Origin: Rikenellaceae bacterium | Lineage (GTDB): Bacteria > Bacteroidota > Bacteroidia > Bacteroidales > Rikenellaceae | DNA length: 64,000 bases | NCBI GenBank assembly: GCA_015060165.1 | Contig: SUZC01000012.1 | Location: 1 to 64,000 of the forward strand | Direction: 5' to 3' | Shown here: positions 45,402 through 53,039 of the stretch, in pieces | Layout of the letters: every line of letters begins with the position of its first letter | How positions within the stretch are numbered: the first letter of the stretch is position 1 | Made by a program: the position numbers and the translations under genes | Notes under the pieces: model-generated | Seen by the model: only the letters and a program-made list of their open reading frames with translations | What the model was told of the DNA's origin: nothing | Databases searched by the model: none

Positions 45402-45851
45402 GTGGGAAGAATCTTAGCAATAGACTACGGTACAAGGCGTACGGGGTTGGCTGTTACCGACCCCCTGCGCATTATTGCTAACGCGTTGGCGACGGTCGAG
45501 ACCAAGCAGTTGGAGAGGTATCTTGCAGACTATTTCTCGAAGAACGACGTTGATATAATAGTCTTGGGCAAGCCCTCGCAGATGAATGGTGCTCCCTCGG
45601 AGACTATGCGCTACATCGAGCCTTTGGCAGGGCGTCTGCGTCACGCCTATCCCAACAAGCAGGTGGTGATGTACGATGAGCGATTCACCTCGGTGATGGC
45701 TCACCGCACGATGTTGGAGAGTGGCATTGGCAAGATGGCCCGCCGCGATAAGGCTTTGGTCGATCGCATCTCGGCCACGATAATCCTGCAATCCTATATG
45801 GACTCTATCGAATATAATGCGGATAGATTCCGTGAGGCGTTCAAGTTGTAG
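45402..45851 (+). CDS. ruvX: Holliday junction resolvase-like RuvX (YqgF)
   Basis: 149 residues with an RNase H-like fold: ILAIDYGTRRTGLAVTD at the start (first catalytic Asp), VLGKPSQMNGAPSE, VVMYDERFTS, and DRISATIILQSYMD. Members process pre-16S rRNA and may resolve junctions. Start GTG at 45402. Confidence 0.93.
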   Translation: MGRILAIDYGTRRTGLAVTDPLRIIANALATVETKQLERYLADYFSKNDVDIIVLGKPSQMNGAPSETMRYIEPLAGRLRHAYPNKQVVMYDERFTSVMAHRTMLESGIGKMARRDKALVDRISATIILQSYMDSIEYNADRFREAFKL

Positions 45852-45869
45852 ATATAAAAATAGAAGAGT

Positions 45870-46415
45870 ATGATATATCCTATTGTAATTTATGGTTCGC
45901 AGACTCTGCGTAATAAGTCGGTGGATATTGCTCCCGACTACCCAGAGCTCAAGAAGCTCATCGACGATATGTTCCTCACACTCACCGAGGCATCGGGTGT
46001 AGGTTTGGCAGCTCCGCAGATAGGTAAGAATATCCGTCTGTTTATAGTCGATTGCACTCCGTGGGGCGATGATGACCCCGAGTTGGCCGATTATAAGAAG
46101 GTCTTTATCAATGCCGAGATTTATGAGGTGTCGGAGGAGACCGACCTCTTCAACGAGGGATGTCTGTCGTTGCCGGGTCTGCACGAGGATGTGCGTCGCC
46201 CTGTGGCTATTCGTATGCGCTATATGGACGAGAACTTTGTGGAGCACGACGAGGAGTTTGACGGTCTGCCTGCGCGTGTTATCCAGCACGAGTACGACCA
46301 CCTGGAGGGTAAGGTCTTTACCGACCGCGTGTCGCCCTTGCGCCGTAACTTGTTGAAGGGCAAGATGACGAAGTTGGCCAATGGTAAGTATCGTTGTGCC
46401 TACAAAACTAAATAA
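45870..46415 (+). CDS. def: Peptide deformylase
   Basis: Removes the formyl group from new N-terminal Met. 181 residues with the three signature motifs: GLAAPQIG, EGCLSLPG (Cys metal ligand) and QHEYDHLEGK (two His ligands and the catalytic Glu). Cotranscribed with glyS and ruvX. A copy of dispersed element B begins just after the stop. Confidence 0.97.
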   Translation: MIYPIVIYGSQTLRNKSVDIAPDYPELKKLIDDMFLTLTEASGVGLAAPQIGKNIRLFIVDCTPWGDDDPELADYKKVFINAEIYEVSEETDLFNEGCLSLPGLHEDVRRPVAIRMRYMDENFVEHDEEFDGLPARVIQHEYDHLEGKVFTDRVSPLRRNLLKGKMTKLANGKYRCAYKTK

Positions 46416-46418
46416 ATT

Positions 46419-46529
46419 GTCTAATGCGGCTCTTTTGGCGTCTTGCTCGTCTTCAAAATCCTCACATACGCAGAGTATGCTGCGGTTTTTCAGACTTCGG
46501 CAATCCTCAAAATAGCTCGCCTTATACAT
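46419..46529 (+). repeat. Dispersed 110-bp element B, copy 2
   Basis: Matches 35969-36077 along its length (GCTCTTTTGGCxTCTTGCT, CTCACATACG, AGTATGCTGCGG, CAATCxTCAAAATAGCTC). The ends GTCTAATGCGGCT and AGCTCGCCTTATAC still pair partly but differ from copy 1. It begins four bases after the def stop. Confidence 0.75.
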
Positions 46530-46555
46530 TTTATTTGGGCTGAGAAGTCATAAAA

Positions 46556-46569
46556 CCATCGTAAGATGG
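46556..46569 (+). repeat. GTAA-loop hairpin of dispersed family A
   Basis: CCATC-GTAA-GATGG. The loop and the flanks (TAAAA before, GCG after) match the CAGTC-GTAA-GACTG hairpin at 52418-52431, but both sides of the stem are changed together. Confidence 0.6.
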
Positions 46570-46614
46570 CGGTTTCAGCTCCTGCGTGCAGCTTCAAAAT
46601 TAAAAATTGATAAA

Positions 46615-46655
46615 ATATCCTGTCTAACATCGAGTTAGGCAGGATATTTATTTAT
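46615..46655 (+). terminator. Hairpin with T-rich tail in the def-ppdK spacer
   Basis: ATATCCTG (46615-46622) pairs with CAGGATAT (46640-46647), extended by CTAAC/GTTAG, then TTATTTATTT. It resembles the hairpin at 1084-1112 in position, loop and flanking AAAATTGATAAA-like sequence. Confidence 0.5.
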
Positions 46656-46666
46656 TTGTCACTCCA

Positions 46667-46680
46667 TAGTCTTACGACTG
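46667..46680 (-). repeat. GTAA-loop hairpin of dispersed family A, reversed
   Basis: On the minus strand AATCATAAAACAGTCGTAAGACT, identical over 22 bases to 1281-1302. Confidence 0.65.
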
Positions 46681-46755
46681 TTTTATGATTTGGCTCTCTA
46701 ATCCAAAACTCAAAACCCAATTATTCCCACCCGTCAGGCCAATCTTGAATTATAA

Positions 46756-47287
46756 GCATTACAACCGTTACAACCATTACACCATTACAGGCATTACAGG
46801 CATTACACCCTGTAATGCTGTAATGGTGTAATGCTTTGTCGCTGCACTCTACGCTCGGCGGTATTGTCCCGCGTTGGCTACTCGTTGCATAGTCACTTGT
46901 AAGTAACTGTTGGTAACTATGGGTATTTATGGGTAACTACGAGTGACTATGAGTAACTACTAGTAACTACCAGCTCTAAGTATTAGCATAGTCGGCTGGT
47001 GGTAAATACCTTAAACACAATAGTTTAAGGTGTAAAAGTAATATATATATTAATATATATAATTATAACTGTTGCGTAGTCTGGCTCTACACCCCAGTAG
47101 GGATAATACAGTAATTGACTTTACACTAAGAGAGTAAAATTACTGTTAATTTTTTCACACGTAAATACCTGAAAGACTGCGGTAGTGTGGCAAGCGAAAG
47201 CATTACACCATTACACCATTACAGCATTACAGGGTGTAATGCCTGTAATGGTTGTAATGCCTGTAATGGTCTGTAACGCTTGTAATG
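46756..47287. mobile_element. Foldback (MITE-like) element of CATTACA/TGTAATG words
   Basis: The left arm (46756-46834) and right arm (47198-47287) are near reverse complements over about 80 bases; each arm is itself partly palindromic, with CATTACA words on one side and TGTAATG words on the other. The core of about 360 bases holds a 10-bp tandem repeat, an AT-rich stretch and an ACAGTAATT/AATTACTGT stem. No transposase and no clear target-site duplication are seen, so mobility is inferred from shape only. Confidence 0.5.
46903..46972 (+). repeat. 10-bp tandem repeat, seven units
   Basis: Seven consecutive 10-base units, each starting GTAACTA or a close variant (GTAACTGTTG, GTAACTATGG, GTATTTATGG, GTAACTACGA, GTGACTATGA, GTAACTACTA, GTAACTACCA). 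The period is exactly 10 with point differences. Confidence 0.85.
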
Positions 47288-47308
47288 AAAAAGTTCTCCT
47301 TAGCCCAT

Positions 47309-47340
47309 AAAAAAACTCCCCACCCTTTGGGGGCGAGGAG
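47309..47340 (-). terminator. ppdK terminator
   Basis: On the minus strand CTCC..CCCCC and GGG.GGGGAG form a GC-rich stem followed by TTTTTTT, 28 bases past the ppdK stop. Confidence 0.85.
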
Positions 47341-47368
47341 CTGATATAATCGATTAATGTGTATTCGA

Positions 47369-50098
47369 TTACTTCTGATTGAGGGCTGCGTGAGCCGCTG
47401 CCAAACGTGCGATAGGCACACGGTATGGAGAGCAGCTTACGTAGTTCAAACCTGCGTAGTGGCAGAACTCTACTGATGATGGCTCACCACCGTGCTCACC
47501 ACAGATACCGCACTTCAACTCAGGACGTGTACCACGACCCTTGAATACAGCCTCACGTACCAACTGACCTACACCGTTGCGGTCCAAGATCTGGAATGGA
47601 TCGGCCTTCAAGATGTTCTTCTCCAAGTATACTGGCAAGAACTTAGCGATATCGTCACGTGAGAAACCAAGTGTCATCTGAGTAAGGTCGTTTGTACCGA
47701 ATGAGAAGAACTCGGCAACCTCAGCAATCTGGTTAGCTGTAACGGCAGCACGTGGAACCTCAATCATTGTACCTACCAAGTAGTCGATCTTGTCGTTGCG
47801 CTCAGCAAATACCTCACCAGCTACACGGTCGATGATGTTCTTCTGGTAGCGAAGCTCCTTGTGGTTACCTACCAATGGAACCATAATCTCAACCTTCACG
47901 TCTGTACCCGAAGCCTTCACGTTCATTGCAGCCTCGATGATAGCACGTGCCTGCATCTCAGTGATCTCAGGATATGTGTTACCCAAACGGCAACCACGGT
48001 GACCAAGCATTGGGTTAACCTCGTGCAAGTACTCTACCTTAGCGGCAACTGCCTCGTAGGTGATACCCAACTCCTCAGCCATCTCGCGCTGCTCCTTCTC
48101 GGTGTTAGGAGCGAACTCGTGCAATGGTGGGTCGAGCAAACGTACGATAACTGGGTAACCCTTCATAGCCTTGAACAAGCCCTCGAAGTCACCACGCTGC
48201 ATTGGGAGCAACTTGCCTAGAGCCACGCGACGACCAGCCTCATCATCAGCCAAGATCATCTCGCGTACGGCCTTGATACGCTCACCCTCGAAGAACATAT
48301 GCTCTGTACGGCACAAACCGATACCCTCGGCACCAAATGCAAATGCCTGAGCAGCATCGCGAGGAGTATCAGCGTTAGCGCGAACCTTCATTGTTGCGTA
48401 CTTGCCGGCAAGCTCCATGAGCTGACCGAAGTCACCGCTCAAATCAGCGTCCTGAGTAGCTACCTGACCCAAGTAAACCTCTCCTGTTGAACCGTTGAGT
48501 GAAATCCAGTCACCCTCCTTAATCTCGTAGCCGTTAACCTTGATAGTGCGAGCCTTGTAGTCGATGTTGAGCTCACCAGCACCTGATACGCAGCACTTAC
48601 CCATACCACGAGCAACAACGGCTGCGTGAGATGTCATACCACCGCGTGCAGTCAAGATACCAGCTGCATCCAACATACCCTTCAAATCCTCAGGTGAAGT
48701 CTCGATACGAACCAAGATAGCCTTCTGGCCTGTCTCGGCCAATACCTTCTCAGCGTCCTCAGCGAAGAATACTACCGGACCTGTGGCAGCACCTGGAGAT
48801 GCTGGAAGACCCTTTACGATAACCTTTGCGTTCTTGATAGCTGTCTTATCGAATACGGGGTGCAAGAGCTCGTCCAACTTAGCGGGCTCGCAACGCAATA
48901 CAGCTGTCTTCTCGTCGATAAGGCCCTCACGCAACATATCCATTGCGATCTTAACCATCGCTGCACCTGTACGCTTACCGTTACGGCACTGCAACATCCA
49001 AAGCTTACCATCCTGAATTGTGAACTCGATATCCTGCATATCCTTGAAGTAAACCTCCAAGTGGTGCTGAATCTCGTTAAGCTCAGCGTATACAGTAGGC
49101 ATAACCTCCTCCAATGAAGGATACTTCGATGCACGATCCTCCTCAGAGATGTTCTGAGCCTTAGCCCAACGACGTGAACCCTCGATTGTGATCTGCTGTG
49201 GTGTACGGATACCTGCCACAACGTCCTCACCCTGTGCGTTTACAAGGTACTCACCGTTGAAGATATTCTCACCTGTAGCTGCATCGCGAGAGAATGCTAC
49301 ACCGGTAGCTGAGTTCTCGCCCATATTACCGAATACCATTGCCTGTACCGATACGGCTGTTCCCCACTCAGCGGGGATATTGTTGAGCTTACGATAGAGG
49401 ATAGCACGCTCGTTCATCCAAGAACCGAATACTGCGCATACTGCACCCCACAACTGCTCCCAAGGGCAAGTTGGGAAGTCCTTGCCTGTCTGCTCCTTAA
49501 CGGCAGCCTTGAATGCAACAACCAACTCCTTCAAATCCTCTACTGTAAGATCTGTATCCATCTTAACACCGCGCTTCTCCTTCTGAGCATCGATAAGCAC
49601 CTCGAATGGATCGTGGTCCTCCTTCGATACTGGCTTCATACCGAGTACTACGTCACCGTACATCTGTACGAAACGACGATATGAGTCCCAAGCGAAACGT
49701 GGGTTGCCGGTACGCTTAGCAACAGCCTCTACTGCGTCGTCGTTCATACCCAAGTTGAGGATAGTATCCATCATACCGGGCATTGATGCGCGAGCACCCG
49801 AACGAACTGATACCAAAAGTGGCATCTCGTTGTCACCGAAGCGCATACCTGTGAGCTTCTCAATATTCTTGATAGCCTTCTCGACCTCAGGACGGAGGAT
49901 CTCGATTACAGCCTCCTTGCCCTTGCTGTAGTACTCAGCACATACCTCAGTGGTGATTGTGAATCCCGGAGGTACGGGGATACCGATAAGGTTCATCTCT
50001 GCCAAGTTGGCACCCTTACCGCCGAGCAACTCTCTCATCTTACCATTACCCTCAGCCTCTTTGTTACCGAAGGTATAGACGCGTTTTACATCTGCCAT
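47369..50098 (-). CDS. ppdK: Pyruvate, phosphate dikinase
   Basis: Interconverts pyruvate + ATP + Pi with PEP + AMP + PPi; in anaerobic Bacteroidales it can work in glycolysis or gluconeogenesis. The 909-residue chain has the ATP-grasp N-domain (LLGGKGANLAEMNLIGIPVPPGFTI...), the swivelling domain with GGMTSHAAVVARGMGK (phosphorylated His), and the PEP-binding barrel with CRTEHMFF and the CGICGEHGGEPSS loop. Strong codon bias indicates high expression. A promoter and a leader of about 130 bases precede it. Confidence 0.97.
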   Translation of the reverse strand: MADVKRVYTFGNKEAEGNGKMRELLGGKGANLAEMNLIGIPVPPGFTITTEVCAEYYSKGKEAVIEILRPEVEKAIKNIEKLTGMRFGDNEMPLLVSVRSGARASMPGMMDTILNLGMNDDAVEAVAKRTGNPRFAWDSYRRFVQMYGDVVLGMKPVSKEDHDPFEVLIDAQKEKRGVKMDTDLTVEDLKELVVAFKAAVKEQTGKDFPTCPWEQLWGAVCAVFGSWMNERAILYRKLNNIPAEWGTAVSVQAMVFGNMGENSATGVAFSRDAATGENIFNGEYLVNAQGEDVVAGIRTPQQITIEGSRRWAKAQNISEEDRASKYPSLEEVMPTVYAELNEIQHHLEVYFKDMQDIEFTIQDGKLWMLQCRNGKRTGAAMVKIAMDMLREGLIDEKTAVLRCEPAKLDELLHPVFDKTAIKNAKVIVKGLPASPGAATGPVVFFAEDAEKVLAETGQKAILVRIETSPEDLKGMLDAAGILTARGGMTSHAAVVARGMGKCCVSGAGELNIDYKARTIKVNGYEIKEGDWISLNGSTGEVYLGQVATQDADLSGDFGQLMELAGKYATMKVRANADTPRDAAQAFAFGAEGIGLCRTEHMFFEGERIKAVREMILADDEAGRRVALGKLLPMQRGDFEGLFKAMKGYPVIVRLLDPPLHEFAPNTEKEQREMAEELGITYEAVAAKVEYLHEVNPMLGHRGCRLGNTYPEITEMQARAIIEAAMNVKASGTDVKVEIMVPLVGNHKELRYQKNIIDRVAGEVFAERNDKIDYLVGTMIEVPRAAVTANQIAEVAEFFSFGTNDLTQMTLGFSRDDIAKFLPVYLEKNILKADPFQILDRNGVGQLVREAVFKGRGTRPELKCGICGEHGGEPSSVEFCHYAGLNYVSCSPYRVPIARLAAAHAALNQK

Positions 50099-50237
50099 AA
50101 ATTTGTGGTTTTTTTAATTATAATTTGTTTGAAATTTGATATTGTTTACATCTTCTGTTTTGTTTCGAAAGGCTCAAACCGTAACCATCCAACCTCCGTA
50201 ATTTGGCGGGGGTTGAGGCTGTAGCCATTCGAACATA
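50099..50237 (-). promoter_or_regulatory. ppdK 5' leader with potential stem-loop
   Basis: Transcribed leader of about 130 bases. Outer GGCT/AGCC and inner CAACC..CCG/CGG..GGTTG segments can pair, so it may be structured. No known riboswitch is recognised. Confidence 0.3.
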
Positions 50238-50268
50238 CAAAGTTAAAACTTTTTTGCTAATAAGCAAA
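50238..50268 (-). promoter_or_regulatory. ppdK promoter
   Basis: Minus strand: TTTG (complement of 50265-50268), a 19-base gap, then TAACTTTG (complement of 50238-50245). It overlaps the last codons of the upstream gene. Confidence 0.75.
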
Positions 50269-51111
50269 TAAATCCTCAAAATATATGTAAATCGGCACGC
50301 TTTTGGTGTAGCTGCCGTAGTGTTGCTTGCTGCTGAAAACGTCTAAATGTTTCCCCGAATCGTCTAATAGCCAATCTCTTATAAATACTCCGTAATGTTG
50401 CTTGCCACGGATGTTGGTTATGGCCCTGTCTCTCGATATCCATCTCTTTGCCGCAACTACGTTGACCTTTCCCTTCAAGTGTGGAGTAGGGGTATCATTG
50501 TGCGGTTTCAGGAGCTCCATAGTGGCGTCGGGTATTTGGCCCATTAGGATAATATTGTCAGTTTTGGCGTCTACGTTGATCCTATCCATAAGCACCTTGA
50601 TTGAGCTACTGCGAGCGTTGGCTATAATCGTGATGGGCACATTGTTGCAGCTCCCCTCTATTGCCAAAGCTCCTTGCCACGTTGTGACGGTTTCGGGCAC
50701 GAATCGGTCGGCCTTGTATAGCACAGTAAACTCCAAACCATTGTCGATGTTCTGCTCGCGATGGATGTATGCGTAGTCGCACTTCGACATCTCTACCAAA
50801 TCTCGTACCACTTGCTCGTCCTCCACACCGTAGAGTACCATAACGGGCAGAGCCATAGAGTCAATAATTCTAACCGTGTGCTTGATTTTGCGGTGGTAAT
50901 ACCCTGGTTGTACGTTAATTGTGGGTTGCGATTTGCTGCGTTTGTTGCGCTTGTAATCAGAGTGATGTGAGGGCCTAATCTCTCCTGCGTCGTAGTAGGC
51001 CACGCCAAACGATACCCCTTTGGGTGTTGGGGCTTTCTCCTGTGCCGAAACTGCCAAAGCGAGCGAGCCGAGTGTATAGAGTAATAGTAGCGATAGGAAC
51101 TTGCTTGGCAT
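50257..51111 (-). CDS. Secreted endonuclease/exonuclease/phosphatase-fold pseudoenzyme
   Basis: A 284-residue exported protein (signal ending in LAVSAQ). It follows the secreted Bacteroidales endonuclease/exonuclease/phosphatase family in order, but each catalytic position is changed: the usual FYNVEN start reads VAYYDAGE, GLCEVEN reads LYGVEDE, H-PSR reads ANARSSS, GDFND reads GQIPD, and the final SDH-FPV reads TKSVPIY. YAYIHREQ..NGLEFTVLYKADRF and RGKQHYGVFIRDW keep the fold's neutral positions. So the fold is probably kept and the activity lost. Binding role unknown. It lies 17 bases after mnmA on the same strand. Confidence 0.65.
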   Translation of the reverse strand: MPSKFLSLLLLYTLGSLALAVSAQEKAPTPKGVSFGVAYYDAGEIRPSHHSDYKRNKRSKSQPTINVQPGYYHRKIKHTVRIIDSMALPVMVLYGVEDEQVVRDLVEMSKCDYAYIHREQNIDNGLEFTVLYKADRFVPETVTTWQGALAIEGSCNNVPITIIANARSSSIKVLMDRINVDAKTDNIILMGQIPDATMELLKPHNDTPTPHLKGKVNVVAAKRWISRDRAITNIRGKQHYGVFIRDWLLDDSGKHLDVFSSKQHYGSYTKSVPIYIYFEDLFAY

Positions 51112-51128
51112 AAAACAATCTTGTTTAC

Positions 51129-52313
51129 CTATCCTTCAATAACTCCTGAGCCAGCCAATATCTCACCATCATACCACGCGGCAAATTGACCCGCTGCGAT
51201 ACCTCGCTGTGCCTCCTCGAAGAGGATATACATAGCATCGCTCTTGCGAATGAGTGTGGCCTTTTGGAGTGGCTGGCGGTAGCGGATACGCACCATATAG
51301 TCGCGGCACTCTCCCTCTTGCATAGCCTGCTCGGGGTCAACCCAATGTATCTCTTCGGGGCGTATGCGTAGTGCCTTGCGATAGAGTCCCGGGTGCGAAT
51401 CACCCTCGCCGACATATATCACATTCTCCTTGACGTCGGTTGCAATGATGAATAGCGACTCCTTGCGGCCACCTATGCCCAGACCTTTACGCTGACCTAT
51501 GGTGTAGAAGTGTGCGCCGTTGTGGGTGCCAATCTTCTTGCCGTCACGAACTGTGTAGCGATAGGGTGTAGCGAGCTGCTGCAAGTCCTGCTCTGAATGC
51601 TCGTCGTTTGGTTTGTTGTAGCCTCGCCACGAGGGTAGTATTTCGTGAATATTTCCCTGCTTGGCTGCGAGTTGCTGTTGTAGGAATACGGGCAAATCAA
51701 CCTTGCCCACAAAGCATATTCCCTGCGAATCCTTGCGCTTTGCGGTGGCTAACTTCTGCTCCTCGGCTATGCGTCGTACCTCGGGCTTTTGTAGCTCACC
51801 AATGGGGAACATAGCATACTTTAGCTGCTCCTGAGTGAGCTGGCAGAGAAAGTAGCTCTGGTCTTTGTTTTTGTCGGCACCTGCCAATAGGCGATATGTG
51901 GTACGGCCATCACGCTGCTCGATTGCCTTGCGGCAGTAGTGGCCCGTAGCAACATAGTCGGCACCGAGTTTGAGTGCCTCTTTGAGGAATACATCGAACT
52001 TGATTTCGCGGTTGCACAACACATCGGGATTGGGTGTGCGCCCCTGCTTGTACTCCTCGAACATATAATCAACCACACGCTTGCGGTACTCTTGCGAGAG
52101 GTCAACATATCGGAAGGGGATATCCAAACGCTTGGCCACAAGCTCGGCAAATAGCTGGTCGTCGTACCAGGGGCAATCGCCCTCCAAAGTGCCTGTTGTG
52201 TCGTGCCAATTACGCATAAAGAGGCCTACGACCTCATAACCCTGCTCTTTGAGCAGATATGCAGCCACCGACGAATCGACACCTCCCGAGAGTCCAACTA
52301 CAACTTTTGCCAT
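51129..52313 (-). CDS. mnmA: tRNA-specific 2-thiouridylase MnmA
   Basis: Makes 2-thiouridine at U34 of Lys, Glu and Gln tRNAs. PP-loop [16 protein letters not shown] at the start, then [15 protein letters not shown] (catalytic Cys), and [17 protein letters not shown] (second Cys). 394 residues, slightly longer than usual because of an insert before the central domain (about [16 protein letters not shown]). Confidence 0.95.
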   Translation of the reverse strand: MAKVVVGLSGGVDSSVAAYLLKEQGYEVVGLFMRNWHDTTGTLEGDCPWYDDQLFAELVAKRLDIPFRYVDLSQEYRKRVVDYMFEEYKQGRTPNPDVLCNREIKFDVFLKEALKLGADYVATGHYCRKAIEQRDGRTTYRLLAGADKNKDQSYFLCQLTQEQLKYAMFPIGELQKPEVRRIAEEQKLATAKRKDSQGICFVGKVDLPVFLQQQLAAKQGNIHEILPSWRGYNKPNDEHSEQDLQQLATPYRYTVRDGKKIGTHNGAHFYTIGQRKGLGIGGRKESLFIIATDVKENVIYVGEGDSHPGLYRKALRIRPEEIHWVDPEQAMQEGECRDYMVRIRYRQPLQKATLIRKSDAMYILFEEAQRGIAAGQFAAWYDGEILAGSGVIEG

Positions 52314-52410
52314 AATTCCTTGATTTTTTGTTTCTGCCGCAAAGGTACGAATTTTAGAATTAATAATTGAGTTTTACAACTCTTCTATGATTACTTTGAG
52401 GCAAAATAAT

Positions 52411-52630
52411 AATATAACAGTCGTAAGACTGCGTCATTCCACATTTCTTCATTGGCGAGGGTCGGAGAAGATAATAAGCGTCTATGAAGAAATGTGAGAA
52501 GGTTGCGATTAAGGTGAGAGCAGAGTATGCTTGCATACTTTGCCGAACCGAAGCAACCAAAAGCCGCGAACGCGGATTAATCAACCTTATATTAAAGATC
52601 TTGCAAAGAACACCCTTTGCCTCAAAGTCG
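52411..52630. repeat. Dispersed intergenic repeat A, long copy 2
   Basis: Begins AATATAACAGTCGTAAGACTGCGTCATTCC, has the inverted repeat CACATTTCTTCAT/ATGAAGAAATGTG, then an extra insert with GCAGAGTATGC-TT-GCATACTTTGC (52519-52542), and ends ATCAACCTT-TATTAAAGAtCTTGCAAAGAA (in part). Copy 1 at 1141-1302 has the same order without the insert. Confidence 0.7.
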
Positions 52631-52773
52631 TTCTTTGCACCGCCTTATTTCCAAAGGTAGATTTCTACATTTTTATATACCAGCTCAATCTTTCTAATTA
52701 ACCAAACAAATATAAAAATGTGAAATGACGGGAGATTTATAGATAAATAGGTATAACGATAGAAAATATTTCT

Positions 52774-52781
52774 TATCTTTG
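52774..52781 (+). promoter_or_regulatory. -7 box of the structured RNA
   Basis: TATCTTTG matches TAnnTTTG. No good -33 TTTG is seen 19-21 bases upstream. Predicted start about 52786-52788, exactly where the RNA's closing stem begins. Confidence 0.6.
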
Positions 52782-52785
52782 TATT

Positions 52786-52978
52786 GGGTGCGGAATACGC
52801 ATTCCTTTATTGGTGGCATTTAGGCTATTGTTTCGCAAAGTAAAACGACCAAAATTTATAAAACGAATAACAATAGGCACATTAAATGCTCACGCCTTAT
52901 GGCGTGGGTGTGTCTATGTTCGTTTGGGTACTTGGTCGTCCCTTCTTTGCGATAGGCAGTACCCACGTTTCTTTTTTT
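52786..52978 (+). ncRNA. Structured RNA, about 190 nt, 6S-like rod (candidate)
   Basis: Its two halves pair along the length: UGGGU..GC with GC..ACCCA (ends), UCGCAAAG (52833-52840) with CUUUGCGA (52945-52952), ACGACCAA (52845-52852) with UUGGUCGU (52932-52939), AAACGAA (52861-52867) with UUCGUUU (52919-52925), AUAGGCACA (52873-52881) with UGUGUCUAU (52909-52917), and a terminal hairpin CACGCC-UUAU-GGCGUG (52891-52906). GGGUACU (52926-52932) can alternatively pair with AGUACCC (52959-52965) ahead of a T run, as a terminator. The size and rod shape fit 6S RNA or the Bacteroidales-1 motif. I did not compare it with a covariance model, so identity is open. A leader regulating the downstream gene is the alternative. 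Confidence 0.6.
52959..52978 (+). terminator. 3' end/terminator of the structured RNA
   Basis: AGTACCC pairs with GGGTACT (52926-52932); ACGTTTCTTTTTTT follows. Confidence 0.7.
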
Positions 52979-53039
52979 GAGTTAAACGGTTGCCATCTGC
53001 TGGCTGAAAATTAATTGCTCAATAAATAATTATATAGTT

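Larger units (their letters stand above)
46416..47368. other. Gene-free repeat island between def and ppdK
   Basis: About 950 bases with no supported gene. Order: element B copy 2 (46419-46529); a CCATC-GTAA-GATGG hairpin (46556-46569); a hairpin resembling that at 1084-1112 (46615-46647); a reversed CAGTC-GTAA-GACTA hairpin (46667-46680); the CATTACA/TGTAATG foldback element (46756-47287) with its inner 10-bp tandem repeat; and the ppdK terminator (47309-47340). Confidence 0.8.
52314..53039. other. Gene-free interval with dispersed repeat A and a structured RNA
   Basis: About 725 bases between mnmA and a small membrane-protein gene. It holds the second long copy of dispersed repeat A (52411-52630), a promoter, and the rod-shaped RNA at 52786-52978. 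The last 60 bases before 53040 are A/T-rich with no further element recognised. Confidence 0.8.

Noticed and set aside
45414..46529. A 371-codon minus-strand frame across ruvX and def
   Set aside because: Both plus-strand genes carry full catalytic motifs; the antisense product is a His/Gln/Leu-rich shadow and runs into element B.
46756..47287. Possible CRISPR array from the repeated CATTACA words
   Set aside because: Units are 7-10 bases with 1-5 base gaps, occur in both orientations, have no spacer-sized gaps, and no cas gene is near.
52786..52978. tmRNA, RNase P RNA, SRP RNA or a tRNA at this locus
   Set aside because: None of their conserved cores (tRNA-like ends, P4 core, GGAA-loop SRP hairpin) can be found; the fold is one uninterrupted rod.
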